From Isohypsibius dastychi (taxonomy: Eukaryota; Tardigrada; Eutardigrada; Parachela; Isohypsibiidae): a stretch of DNA of 64,000 nucleotides. The notes beneath the pieces are model-generated. The model saw nothing but the letters and a program-made list of their open reading frames with translations, was not told the DNA's origin and made no database searches. Location: NCBI GenBank assembly GCA_034696485.1, contig JAQIWT010000002.1, positions 1 to 64,000 on the forward strand. Direction: 5' to 3'. Position numbers and translations under genes: made by a program. Below are positions 46,401 through 58,300 of this stretch, one piece after another. Numbering within the stretch: position 1 is the first letter of the stretch; the number at the start of each line of letters is the position of its first letter.

Positions 46401-48210
46401 AGAAATAGTTTTATCCATGACCTTTGTTTCAAGTTTGAGATTCTCCTTTGCTAGGTTATTCCGAGGACTCTGGGAAGGAGCCGTCCTTATGGCAGACATT
46501 GTCGTCCGAAATAACGAAAAACCTCCAGAACCCGTATATCCGGAATATCTTTTTGTTTCTGACAACACATCGCTCAGAGAATACATTGAGACGAATTGTT
46601 ATGGACCCGGAAATGCTTCTTGAGGATAGGCTGGGATTTGCTTGTACATTCTTCTCGGATACTCGGCTCGTTGATTACATCAGCGAACTAACTTTGGAAA
46701 TGACGCTCACCGGCAAACTTGAAGGTAAGTCCGGACTTCCGGTCGACCTCCTCTTGTATCGTTTCTGTTCTACAGTTTGAGCTTACATGTCATCCTTAAT
46801 TTTTTAATTAATTTAATTGTTTGTGTTCGTTTCTGAAAAAATTGACGTGAATATTTGATGAAATTAAAACTGGACGTTTTCAGGGCTTGTTTTGACCGGA
46901 TTCGGTACGGAAGGAATCGACTTGGTCCAATGTAACGTGGACAATTCCGGTGATGTTCAAACTGCCAGTCTCTTATCTTCCGTCGTGACGACAAAGGAGT
47001 GGTCAGAAGATCCGCGACCTCACCAGTGGGTCGATCACTACCGAGAAGTTCTCGACAGTTGGATGTTATGGGGAGCGCGTGCAACCTTCGATGTTTTTCA
47101 TAATCAACTGAAAGGTGGAGGACCGCGCGTGCCAAGACAAGTTGTCGCAAATTGCACGTTTTGTGGGAAGAATATTAGCCATGTACCTGGCCTGACATCG
47201 GTTAGCGGAAGAGGAGAGAAAATGTTCGCCAAAACACCGAATGTCAGCGAAATTTCAAAGGTGATTATATCGTCCTTCTTTTTGTTTATTTTGAAAAGGT
47301 CTCGGAATTTAGAAAAATAGCTCAATAGCTGAAATTAGCTCAAGCGTCCGTAAACAGTCGTTGTGCTTGGTGCTTGAAAGGATCAAGTTCATAAGTTATT
47401 AGCAGAAATAAACAAGGTTGATAGTGCGATCCTCGAAAATACTGTGGACTTCTAATAAATAATATTTCCGGTTTTTATATGGTTTCCATTATCATTCGTA
47501 ATTTCCGGTTGTCTGATAGTACGTTTTAGGTGATGTCGTGCTCAAGTTGCGGGAAGACGCTGCCTCGTTGCGCTGTTTGCCAAATCAATATTGGAACACC
47601 GACAAATATGGGTTTTGTGACTGGCGAACCGGATGCGTTGAGTAAGTGCACTGATTGATGTTTTGGTTGGAACTTTTTTGCACAGTGGATCTGCTTTATG
47701 CAGAACAGTTTTTTCTAAGGATATCCAAGTTATGCTTATGTTTCATTTACTGAATTAACGCCGTTAGAATTGGCGTATATTTGTGATTGAAATTAAAATG
47801 ATAACCAGAACCGAGCCCTATCCATTAAAAACCCATTTATGATCGTTATAATTCTTTAATGAATGTTGTTGTTTTGATCGTAATTTGCTTTGTAGGCGTG
47901 AAAAAGGCATCTAAAATTAGTCCGATTGAAAAATGGTTCGCATGGTGTCAGAGTTGCCGCCACGGAGGTCACGCAGCTCATTTAAGTGATTGGTTCAAGT
48001 GAGTGAAATGCGCATTAAAAAACACGTAAATTTTGCAAATCGAGTTTGTTCGGTCCAGTTATGGATAATGCGGCCAGTTTGTTCAGAGTCTTTATTTTTA
48101 GAGACCACTCGGAATGCCCGGTTACTGGATGTGTGTGTAAGTGCATGATGATCGAGAATGGATGCGCGACTGTTGCGAATAACCGCCGAAGAGTCGCCAC
48201 TTCAAATTGA
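43470..48210 (+). CDS. MIOS: MIOS (missing oocyte), GATOR2 complex subunit
   Basis: WD40 and zinc-domain subunit of GATOR2, which relays amino-acid sufficiency to mTORC1 at the lysosome. The start at 43470 gives MSILDIDWSPNKNNIFTLLS. The N-terminal WD propeller includes CNCIAWHPSDCRYIAAGFDR, LLAGAFGKGLRLYDLR, QQITLWDLRNFEKPIAHHDL and VASFSWHPTDENRALVLTTS. The alpha-solenoid middle includes LRLCGWNLSKDATIESAI and FERAAAISIFHFNLAKAIII. The C-terminal zinc modules are CTFCGKNISHV, CSSCGKTLPRCAVCQINIGT, WCQSCRHGGHAAHLSDWF and HSECPVTGCVCKC, as in human MIOS. About thirteen exons. All landmark segments are present, so it looks intact. Confidence 0.94.
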
Positions 48211-49565
48211 GTCAAACGGAAACATTTCCGGCCAAATCGACGTGAAGTCAGTGTCCATTTTTTGATTGTTTTTTATTTCTTTTATCGAGATCGGTCTTTC
48301 CTTTACTTTTGTTTCCGGTATATTTTATTTATGGACGAACTCGGTCGAATTGTTACTAACTCGTTCGGAATATTTGTCAAGATTTTTCTTCCTAGAAAAG
48401 AATTTCTTAGCTTGTCAAAACAAATAAATGGTAGCAGAGTAAATGAATGTGGTTTGTTTTTGGCTCAGAGCATCTGCTCAATTATTCTTCATTTGCGATG
48501 TTTATTGACAACTCACTTCTTTAAATTCGGAGTGTTATTTTAAAACCTGCCGAACTAGATGCCGTCGTCCCGAATACATTCGGCAAATGGGGGACGGCAA
48601 CTATGATTATCAGTTTCGCTAACGATATTTCCGTTCAGATTCATCGAGCAAAAATTCTCATTTCTCAAGAAACAGTATTCCGTGGAATCCGTTCAATATA
48701 AAAGTTCTGGTCTACAGGAATAATTCTGAAATACAGTTTGCCACTGTTTTTTTATTTCTCTGCGACTTCAGTCGAGTTTCTGCAAATAGTTTCAGAAATA
48801 CAGAATTTTGCAGAGTGTCATGCTTTTCTGATTCGAAGAATTCTCTTCTGTTTTCCGTTTTGTTCTGTTCTGGTTTTGATCATTACGATAACATTTTCAG
48901 TCTAGTATTAAATTAAGAAGAATATTTTAGTGATCGTACTTTTTCTGGAATGAAATGAGACCTGTCTATCACCTAATTTACACAAAACACGTACTACGGT
49001 TTTGTTTTTTTTGGGGCTTTTTTATTCATAATTCGGTTTTCATTTCAACTAACTGATTTGATTGTTCATAACCAGTTCGTATTTTAGTTCATCTCAAAAC
49101 TCGGATATTATGGAGGAAAAATCACATTCTCAGATTTGTCCGAGTAAATTTTGCTGTGTAAATTTTGAGTGTTTTCGGAAGGATCATATCGATAATAAAC
49201 TCGCATCTCGATTGAATGTTTTACGCTTGCTTGAAGAAATATTTGCCTTCGCCGACCGGCTCGATTTTTTTTCGTCGTCGTCTTGAGACACAGCCAGCGG
49301 ATGAAGCGGAAGGAAAAGAAAATATTTGAGTGAAAAGTAGGCTGATAAATTTAGAATGTAATGGCTGTGTAATATGAACCTGAGTAGACTTGAGTTGTCA
49401 AGATTGTGGTGAAGATGGATGTGCCGAAAGGCTCATTTACAGTTTGCGCCGTTCGCCTAATATTTCGCGCTGTTTGAACTGTCATTACTTTCTCCATTAA
49501 CCACAATTATCGCCGATATCATCGCTTGCATCTTGCTGGGTTTTTATTTCTCCAGAAAACCCACA
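48211..49565. other. Intergenic, no gene seen
   Basis: About 1.35 kb, AT-rich. Open frames here lack domains and splice context. It should hold the promoter of the receptor gene. Confidence 0.4.
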
Positions 49566-52238
49566 ATGATTCCATTTGACATTCCGTTTCTGCTCATCTT
49601 GATTTTTTCTGTTGGGGGTCAGTTTCGCATCAACTTCCGGTTGCGAAATCGCTCAAAAGTTCGCCGAATTTTCTCGTTTTTTCAGGACTTTGCTCAGAGG
49701 CTCAAGATGCGTTGATCAAAGAACTGTTTTTATCGAGGGATTATGATATTATGAGCAGACCGGTGTTGACACACTCCGAAAACGTATCGGTGGAATTTGG
49801 GTTGACGCTGAATATTTTGGTTTTTGTGGTGAGCTTGCATGATTTCTCTGAATTCCCCCATTATTCCCCCATTAAATAGACATCTTCAATGGCGAATTTT
49901 TTATGATATTCGGGAAGGTTTTCAAAATATATCAAAATATCATTCTGACTGACCGGAAGTGATCTGATTGTTTTCAGAGTGATATGGCTCAAGTTATGAA
50001 GACGAATGGTTATTTGGAGCTCGTGAGTTTCCTGAATTGTATTTTAAATATTTCCACTTTTAAAACGTAGTTGATTTTGCTCCAGGCTTGGAAGGATGAT
50101 CGCCTAAGTTGGGTTCCCGAAGATTACGGTGGAATTGGCGTGCTCCGACTTCCAGTCGACAAAATCTGGCAACCGGATATCGTGCTAACCAACACGTATG
50201 TCATCCGATGTAATCAAGTTCATAGAACTCTTTTTATGAGCTTTTCTAATTATACTGTCGCCGCGAATAATCTAGTTGTTTTTTTAGGGTCGACAAAAAT
50301 TTCTGGCCGAATTTCAAATCAAATGCACTGATTTATTCCGATGGATCCATCATCTGGGTTCCGCCGTTCATATTCCAGGCCGGATGTGACACCAATCCGT
50401 ATTATTTCCCGTTCGATGTGGGTTCACTATCTATCAAAGGAAACTGGGCGGAAAGTATAGACGGAAGCAAAGAATTCAGTTTGGATTTTTTGACAGGAAC
50501 AATTGTGCAACATGGTTTTCCGGTCCGTGACCTATCATGCCAGAGAAGTTGATGTTGTCCTGAAACGTCCAAAAATGGAGCTGAAAGATTATATTGAGCA
50601 ACCAAGTGGGACTTGGGATATCACAAAGGTGAACTAAATGAATGTGTCAATTTTCATCTCTTTTTAATTTTTTTTATTGTATTTACTCTTTACGGTGAAT
50701 ATTACGTCAAATCGTGCATAACATATTTTCACAAGTTTATAACTAGAAACCGGATGCCGCACTAAATTGGTATTAGTCTTGTCAAGCTGAATTTCATTGT
50801 TGGTATATTTTTAGGTTCCACTCGCAAAACTGTACCGAAACGAAACGAGGAAGCAAGGTGTTGTTCAGGTTGTTTCCGTGCAGCTTGATTTAACCGTCAG
50901 GCGGAAATCCCAGTTTTATGTGAGTCGGTCAGGAGTCAGGAGTCTGATTTATTTCATAAATAATGCATTTAATTATTTATTTTTGCAGGTGATCACTTTC
51001 CTCCTTCCATGTGTCTGCATAGCATTCCTTACTGTCTTCGTATTTTATCTGCCAACAGCTTCCGGAGAGAAACTATGTTTGGCCATTTCGATTCTCTTTT
51101 CCATCGTCATTTTTTTGTTAATTCTAATCGATATTCTTCCACCCTCTGATTCCCTTCCACTTATGACAAAATTCCTCGTCTTCACATTCGTCTGCAATCT
51201 CACATCGGTAAGCGTAAGATCAACGACTTCCGGTTCAACATTTTTTTGCGAAACTCATGGAGAAAAATCGTTTTAATGTTTTTGGAAATATCTCTTCTGA
51301 TTTATTGAACTGAAGTTGATGAGCTTTTGTTGCAGACCATTTTGACAACAATTATCGTTAACTGGAATTATCGCACAACAAAAACGTACACCATGTCCAA
51401 CTGGATTAGATTTGTCTTCATCGAATTCCTTCCAAAACATCTGCACATCCGAAAACCGGAAAAGCCAGATAAGAAAAAATTATTTACGGGGAATGGATAT
51501 AATCCGCCATCAACACCGCAAAGGTCAGCGATGCGAACAAGGGGATCTGATGGATCACGTCGGAATTCTGTGCGTTTTGCCAATGATTTGACAGCTGATC
51601 GACATCAGAGTTCTCAACCGGTAAGTTTTGGTTTGAAAAAAAGAAATAAACCTCGACACTAATTATTCATTTCATTTACATATATTGAAATAAAACTTTT
51701 TGATTCGAATTTAATTTTTGATTTTTAAATTTGTAAGTTGTGTTTTGCCCGTTTTTTGATTTCATTTTTTTCAGTCGAGCCCACTTTTATCGAGAACTCC
51801 AGGATATGGAATAATAGGCGGCGGAAGGTCGGCGTTTTCCAGCTCGCACGAAAGTGGCCAGAGTGTCAGTGTGAGGGAACTGCGCCATTTTGGAGAATAT
51901 CTGGAGAAGTTTCCGGGATATGATGATGCGCTGAACAACATCGCCTTTATTGCCGAAGATCTGGAAGAACAGGATGAAGAGAGCGAGGTACGTATTTTGC
52001 TAGCTAATTAACGTTTTCATTTCCGATTTTTGTTTCAAACTGAATTTGTCAAATAAAGTCCTATAAACCGGAAGCTTGACGAACTCTTGTTTTCTTCTAG
52101 GTTGCTGACGATTGGAAATTTATTGCTGTTGTGGCTGACCGACTCATGCTTGTGTTTTTTCTCGTCGGAAATCTGATCGGTTCGCTCAGCATTCTCCTAA
52201 ATTCACCACATCTATTTACCACCCAAAAGGAACCGTGA
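49566..52238 (+). CDS. Nicotinic acetylcholine receptor subunit, non-alpha type
   Basis: Cys-loop ligand-gated cation channel subunit. The start at 49566 gives a signal peptide ([18 protein letters not shown]). The extracellular domain has [34 protein letters not shown] and an intact 13-residue Cys-loop, [15 protein letters not shown], once a 79-base intron at 50418-50496 is removed. Loop C lacks the vicinal Cys pair, so it is not an alpha subunit. M1 to M3 follow ([59 protein letters not shown]). The long M3-M4 loop includes a Ser/Arg-rich part, and M4 is [20 protein letters not shown]. About ten exons. Tail-to-tail with the BTB/coiled-coil gene. Confidence 0.92.
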
Positions 52239-52486
52239 TTCTTCAACCAGTGACCTTTTGCTTTTTTGATCAGATTTTGACCAAAGATTTCCAGTGTGAC
52301 TTTTTTCTATTCGTGTCTTATGTGTCTTACCTATGTCAAACATGATTATAATGATAACCAAAAAGGTTGATCATCTGCAAATTGAAGTTTTGTAAATCCA
52401 GATAAAATGAATCAACCTCGGAATCATTGTACCGGATCAGAAACTGATCGAAAGATTCTGTTCAAGCCCACATTAATTTATTCCCA

Positions 52487-52492
52487 CTCACA
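52487..52492 (-). terminator. Poly(A) signal AATAAA for the BTB/coiled-coil gene
   Basis: TTTATT on the plus strand, about 250 bases downstream of the BTB gene stop in the minus sense. Confidence 0.45.
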
Positions 52493-52518
52493 TCATTCTG
52501 TCCGTTCATCACATTTGT

Positions 52519-52524
52519 AATAAA
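52519..52524 (+). terminator. Poly(A) signal AATAAA for the nicotinic receptor gene
   Basis: Canonical hexamer about 280 bases after the stop codon. Confidence 0.5.
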
Positions 52525-52740
52525 AAAAGGGAAGATCCACAACTCGTAGAATGGAATAAGCCGGAATCAAACAGCAAGTAAAATTCTCGTGAGAAAAAAA
52601 GACGAAATATTCTGAGAAAATCACGCTCGAAATCAGCTGTTAATCATCAATTTTCACCATATTTCCGAATCAAATTGAACATGCCTTCAGAAAAAAAATC
52701 TGGTCAAGTAAAATAAAGGAATTCTCTTTGCCGACCAACT

Positions 52741-54781
52741 TCAAAATGCGTATGTTATCGAACTGATCAAACCGACTGCGAAGACGATATACCACCAATA
52801 ACTGTCAATCTCACGTTGCAGTCCGTCGACTTCCTCCACCGGAACTTGGAGCGGCTCTTCCTGACTACATCCAGATAGCATCTTCCCAACTTCCTGCAAG
52901 CGTTGCTCGGCATCTCGGACCCGGCTGGCAGCTTCTTTCACTGTTTTCTGTTTGCTTTCAATCACCAAACCTGACGACAAAAAAAAATTACAAAATAATG
53001 AGCGATGACCAAAGCAGGAATATTCTGCCGGACTGAACTTACGGAGTTGCTCTTCCACTTCCGCCGCATGCGCCTCAGCAGCCAGGCACCGTTTTTCGGC
53101 AAGTCGAATCTGCTCAATTTGATGATTCTGAATTTCCGCCGCTTCTTTCAACTGCTGTCTTTGCTTTTCGATGACTTGTTCAAGTTGCATAACTCGGGTT
53201 TCCGCTTCCGCCTGAGATTCCCCTTTCTCCTTACCGGTTAGTTCTACGTTGGCACCTTCAATTAAAAAGCGGTTTTTAGCTTTGAAAATACACCGACATT
53301 CTTCTTACCAGAAACTTCCTCAAAATGTGCAGCCAATTTCTCGAATTCGACCACACGCTGCTCAAGTTCTATTTTTTCTGCTTCAAGAAGTTCGATTTTC
53401 TGGGCGCTCTCTGCGGTTTCTTCAGCGGACTGATCAGCTTGTCTGGTTATTGCTTCGAATCGCATCCGGGAGTAAGTAAGTAAATCTTCAGTTTCGCTAG
53501 CTCGCTCCTCAGCAGCTTCGGCACGCTGCCGCAGTTCCTTGACCAAAACTTCCAACTCCTCGGTGCGATCTTCAGCCACCAGCTTCAAATGTTCAATCTC
53601 AGCTTTCACACGTTCTTCGAAATCAGCCTGGCAAGAACATTTCATCGGCTGCTCTCCAGAATCTCCACCGTTCACTGTGAAGTCACTTCCGGTTCAAACA
53701 AGTTTACTCGAATAGAGAAGTACGAATCAACTTACCGGTCATACCCTCCAATAACGCTGCCAAATCATCAGCTTGCTTGTTCAGCATTTCAGCCACTTCC
53801 GGTTGAGGCTGCAGTTGTTTCTCACCGCTTCCGTCAATGCTCTGCACTTCCGGTGTGGTATTTCGCGAACCAGGACCAGTTATTTCCTGTTGAATTTCCT
53901 GATTATCCTGAGCTTGTTCTTCGTTCAAAACTGCGGTCAGTTGATGAATTTGATACGTTGAAGAGGCAGCGTGAAGCTTGCAAAGATCTTTGGGCAGATG
54001 GATTTCATTCCAGGGAACTCCATACAGGAACTCGATCAATGCCGTCAGATTTTCGGAATCCAAGTCTGGGAAGCTAAATTGTTGGATTTCGTGTTCTCCA
54101 TTTTGCTTGAACATATCCTTGAAGACACTGGAGCTGACAGAAAGGATCAAGCGGCTAACCCGGAAGTCTTTTCCGTCGGAGGAGCTGAGAATAATTTGGT
54201 CAGGTTTCCCCTTCTCCTTGACGCCTGAAGTTGAAGTACCCTCTGCTTCTCCCACCGATGTCACGATTGTCAGCTTCAAGCTAAAGTCAAAAACATTTGT
54301 AGTGTGAATCTGCAGCTTGAGTTCTTTTCCATTGACACTTGAGCTGGATATCCGTGTCGTTTCCTTGTCATGGATAGAACCTGAATCGTAAACCATCCTG
54401 GAGAATAAAGAAATAAGACCTTTGACACTGGACATAAGTTGAAAGAGAGGAACTGTTTACTCACTCGCAACGTGTTTCCAAAATATTAATGGCGGATTGT
54501 ACCCCAGGGGTGACCTTCAGCAAACGAGTGTTAGTCGTCACGTCCGGTCGACAGAGATCGACTTTCCAACTCGCAGGTCCTCCGAATCGCTGCTCCTCCG
54601 GGATATGGACTTCTGGGGCATGCATGGGTCGGCTGGAATGGTAGTGGGAAACATCACCAGCACCAGGAATATCCGAAATGGGCACAGTCCATTTGAACGT
54701 GGTGATGGACATGTCGGAATTCGGCAGCGGAAGACAAGTTAGCAGACGAGTATTCCCGACATGTTTTTCTTGAGGAGACAT
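52741..54781 (-). CDS. BTB-domain protein with a long coiled coil and a C-terminal tail anchor
   Basis: The start at 54781 gives MSPQEKHVGNTRLLTCLPLP. The N-terminal 180 or so residues look like a beta-sandwich (TTFKWTVPISDIPG, GPASWKVDLCRP, LKLQIHTTNVFDFSLKLTIV), possibly a divergent MATH domain. A BTB domain follows (ILSSSDGKDFRVSRLILSVS, SSVFKDMFKQNG, LTALIEFLYGVPW). After a Gln/Glu-rich linker come three exons of heptad-type coiled coil (VLVKELRQRAEAAEERASET, IEKQRQQLKEAAEIQNHQIE, TVKEAASRVRDAEQRLQEV). The protein ends with a single hydrophobic segment (WWYIVFAVGLISSITYAF), the layout of a tail-anchored membrane protein with the rest in the cytosol. BTB proteins are often cullin-3 adaptors; a membrane-tethered version is inference. 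Leader exons probably extend upstream toward 55.0 kb. Confidence 0.8.
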
Positions 54782-55375
54782 GTTGCTGGTGGACTATCAA
54801 GGGAACAAAGGTCAGAAAAATGATATGACAGGCAAGAAATTGAGGAAGGGAAAGTGAAGAAGGCGCAAATGAACAAAACTGCAAAATGACATACTATCAA
54901 GATTGTTGATTGATTACTTACTTTGATAGACTGAAATCTCCGTGATGAGTCAGCAGCACCAGACCAGGTCAACTGCTTTACTCTTCGGCCACACGGACCC
55001 CGGAAACCAATATGGACATACATTATACATATGGTTCGTTTGATTGAAGGGAGGGGGAGGGAGCAGTCCTGTGGTTACATCCAATGGAAGAGATTCTAGT
55101 GCCATTCTCTGGTTTTACCTGGATAAATTTTGGTGATCACTCCAAGTTTGAATAAATGAGTGACACCTGTTACAAAGACCAATACGTATACGGTACACTT
55201 ACCACAGCGCTCGTGGTGATGAAGATGTGGGTCATGAGCATGACTTCGAGACTCGTGCAGAAACTCTATGGCTGAAAATTGCATGATGGTCTGGTGTTGA
55301 CTTTATAACCATAACGTACAAAAGTTATCGATCTGCCCAAGTTTGCTGTGGTCCTACATATTTTCGGTGATCATA
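54782..55375. promoter_or_regulatory. Divergent promoter region between the BTB and serine protease genes
   Basis: In the minus sense, an acceptor lies just before the BTB ATG, and an upstream segment near 54920-55020 ends in a GTAAGT donor, so at least one leader exon of the BTB gene is here. On the plus side, a TATA-like TTTATAAC lies at 55302-55309. A small minus-strand frame at about 55200-55284 with a His-rich peptide and a good donor could be another leader exon. Confidence 0.45.
55302..55309 (+). promoter_or_regulatory. TATA-like box of the two-domain protease gene
   Basis: TTTATAAC about 70 bases upstream of the start codon at 55376, a suitable distance for a short leader. Confidence 0.4.
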
Positions 55376-58300
55376 ATGAAATGTACTTTTACGGAAACCG
55401 CACACCTGCTGATGCTGGCAGCTCTTCTTTGGACGACGCATGGTGAAATGCTCGTACGAAAGCGGAAGGTTCAATTTCGCCATTTGAACAGAACCATCGA
55501 TCTCAGAATGGGAACCCAGGATAAAGTTCCGCATGGAAAACTGAGGACACCGTGTCGAAGCACCGCAAATCGAGGTGATTTTTTGTTCAGCGAAGCCACA
55601 TATCCATGATTTGTCGCTCTATAACGTTTCCTTCTTAGCGAAAATTTCTTCTCCTGAGCAGTCATCTGGGTTTTTGTCATCACTTCGATTTCCATCTCTG
55701 ATTTCACGAGCTCTTCGCCGAAAAACCACGGATATCGAAAACCTTGATTTCAGCGGTTTTCTACGCGGAAACTTGCCTTGTGACCAGGTGATTGCTTTAG
55801 CACCACGCATGTCTGCAAAACGCAGCATGTTGTAACCTGCTGAAGCCCAGAGTCCACTGGTTCATTTCACAGGACACAAGACAGAATACAAGAAGAAATG
55901 TCAGGACCAGAAAGGGCCGCCCATCGAGGGTATCGACCGAGCCTTGTGGAGTTCCTGGAACTGGAGGTAAGAGCTTGCATTTATCCGTAATAATGAACGA
56001 GCCGCAAACAGCGGAACAAGATACAGGAGAGTTGTATGTTTTAGTCAGAGACCCTTTCGGCCTTGCATCGCAGTTTTTGTTCAGTCAAACGCGCAAGATA
56101 AGGCGTTCGAAGAAACCCGGTTTGTCGGCCGTTCGACGTCCTCGTATAATTGGTGGTCTAGACAGCACCCCAACTCAGATCTGCTGGCAAGTAGGTGGTT
56201 ATGATATTTTTTGAATGACTGTGTGATCAGGTTCACTTTGGTCTTCACAGGCATTTGTCGTTGCCAATCTCCCTGGTGATCGTAAGTACTGTTGTACATC
56301 ATGAACTGCGTTCAGGGAAATAAAATATGAGCGAGAAAATTTTCATAACTAAATTGACAAGTAGATGTTCCCTACATTAATGGTTATGAACCAAATAATC
56401 ATGTCATTACCAGAATCTGTTTCCAGAGGGCGCCATCACTTGTGGCGGTGTGATCATTGGTTCACAGTCCATCTTAACCGCAGCTAGTTGTCTTTTCGAC
56501 TTGGATAGGTCAGTACAGTAAAAGTGATCTTGCAGAAATCAGGTTTCATGATTTTGCAGAGCTCCGTTGGCGGCTGCAGTATTTAGCGTCACGGTGAGTA
56601 GCGGTGCAAAATTGCTTCTACAGGGGTGATGTATGACCTCGGAATATTCGGGTTCAAATTCGCATTCACATTCGATGTACTGTACGGTACGGGCTGCTTG
56701 CAGGTTGGGGCGATTGACAATTTGGCCCCCGACTCCAATGCGAACGATCCCACAAGTTGTGCCGAGGCGTTCACCGTGACTAGGGCTATCATCCACCCAG
56801 ATTATGTCTACGAAACAAATGATAACGACATCGGTAAATGACAGCGAGGATATTGTTATCATCCAAAATGTCAGAATCTTGTTGACTTAAGGACTTTTGA
56901 TTCTCGAAGCACCGATAGATCTGGATGGGAAATTATGCGCATGTGCAATCTGTTTGACGGACCAGGTTTTACCACCGACTGGAGAAACGTGTGTTATGAG
57001 CGGCTACGGATCGGAGACTGCCGATGATTCAGGTCTCACGTGATTCTGAGTGGTCACGATCATACTATAAAGAATATTGTCCTTATTTTTAGCTCCCAGA
57101 GACGCGATCCCTCTCAAGTGGTAAAGCTGTCCCATGGAATCAGAATTCGAAATAATAAATCTATGACGTAAGGGTGGCGCAAACTGTGCAGGCCCAGACC
57201 GACGCATGTGCCGTCTTTGTTGATGGAAATGCACAGACCAATCTCGACAACTACATGTAAGTAAAACCTGAGCACCTCACATCTCAGCATCGAACCTTTG
57301 CAAACTCGTTCAAATTCCCAGCTGTTCATCGGGAGCCGTTGGGCAGGACCAGTGTCTAGGGGATAATGGAGGTAATGAATTAACAGGAAATGAGTCTTAT
57401 CTTGAATAATAATTTTCAGGGCCTTTTGTTTGCTGGTCACCGACATCCAACTCACATTACTTGGTTTAGTACTCTTCACACTGGTCTGAAATTTCCCATT
57501 AGTTAAACATCGTCTTGGCTAGGCTGGGATTATGTCGTTCACAAGTGAAGTATGCGGTCAGGGGCTAGGAGGCCAGAGTGTCAAGGTCCTGAACTATATA
57601 CCCTGGATCACCGCGAATACTCCAACAGGTAACAATCATCAGATTACACAACGAACTCTAATAGGTAACCTTTCCACAGGAGATGTCGTCATCGGCACAG
57701 AAGTTGCTGTTACGACGCAGGCGCCCCCTGTTGATATCTGTGGTCTATCCGGAACTGGTGAAGCTGATCCATTCGGCCTGGCGGCTCAGTTTAGAGCTGG
57801 TTTCTTCCAAAGAACCGCTGACTTTCGTGTGTCACACCCTAGGCTCGGGATGGGGAAAGGTCACAAAATCATCGGAGGTATACCGGCTGTTCCTACAGAG
57901 ATATGTTGGCAGGTAACCCTCAACCATTTCGATCATGCGAGCTTTTTGTATCAGTGGTTAGCATAGGCGTTGCTTTTCATAACGTTTGATGATGGGTCAG
58001 AGGAGGATTTTTTTTGCGGAGGGTCGATCATCGGTACACGAACTATTCTCACAGCTGCCCATTGCCTGCAGTTTCCTACGTAAGTGTATGCATATGGATT
58101 ACATGGTATTATAAGCGTTGGACGAATTTGAATTTTTGGTTTACGAAGAACTGCCACGCTTTCGGTTACACTGGGATACACGTCCTTCACGGATGCAAGT
58201 CAAACTACAACCTGTTCACGCGTATTCGCAGTTGACCGATACATTGCACACCCAAGCTTCAACAACGTCACTTTCGACAATGACATAGGTTGACGCTCTC

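Larger units (their letters stand above)
52239..52740. other. Convergent 3' region with crossed poly(A) signals
   Basis: The plus-strand AATAAA at 52519-52524 serves the receptor gene. The minus-strand AATAAA (TTTATT at 52487-52492) serves the BTB gene. If both are used, the two 3' UTRs overlap. No gene lies here. Confidence 0.5.

Noticed and set aside
50410-50520. Apparent loss of the second Cys of the receptor Cys-loop (open frame reads FPFDVGSL)
   Set aside because: A 79-base intron (50418-50496) removes this stretch and restores FPFDEQLC with the normal 13-residue spacing.
55200-55284. His-rich minus-strand mini-exon (SHAHDPHLHHHERC) with a good donor
   Set aside because: No partner exon in frame; more likely leader sequence of the BTB gene than a separate gene.
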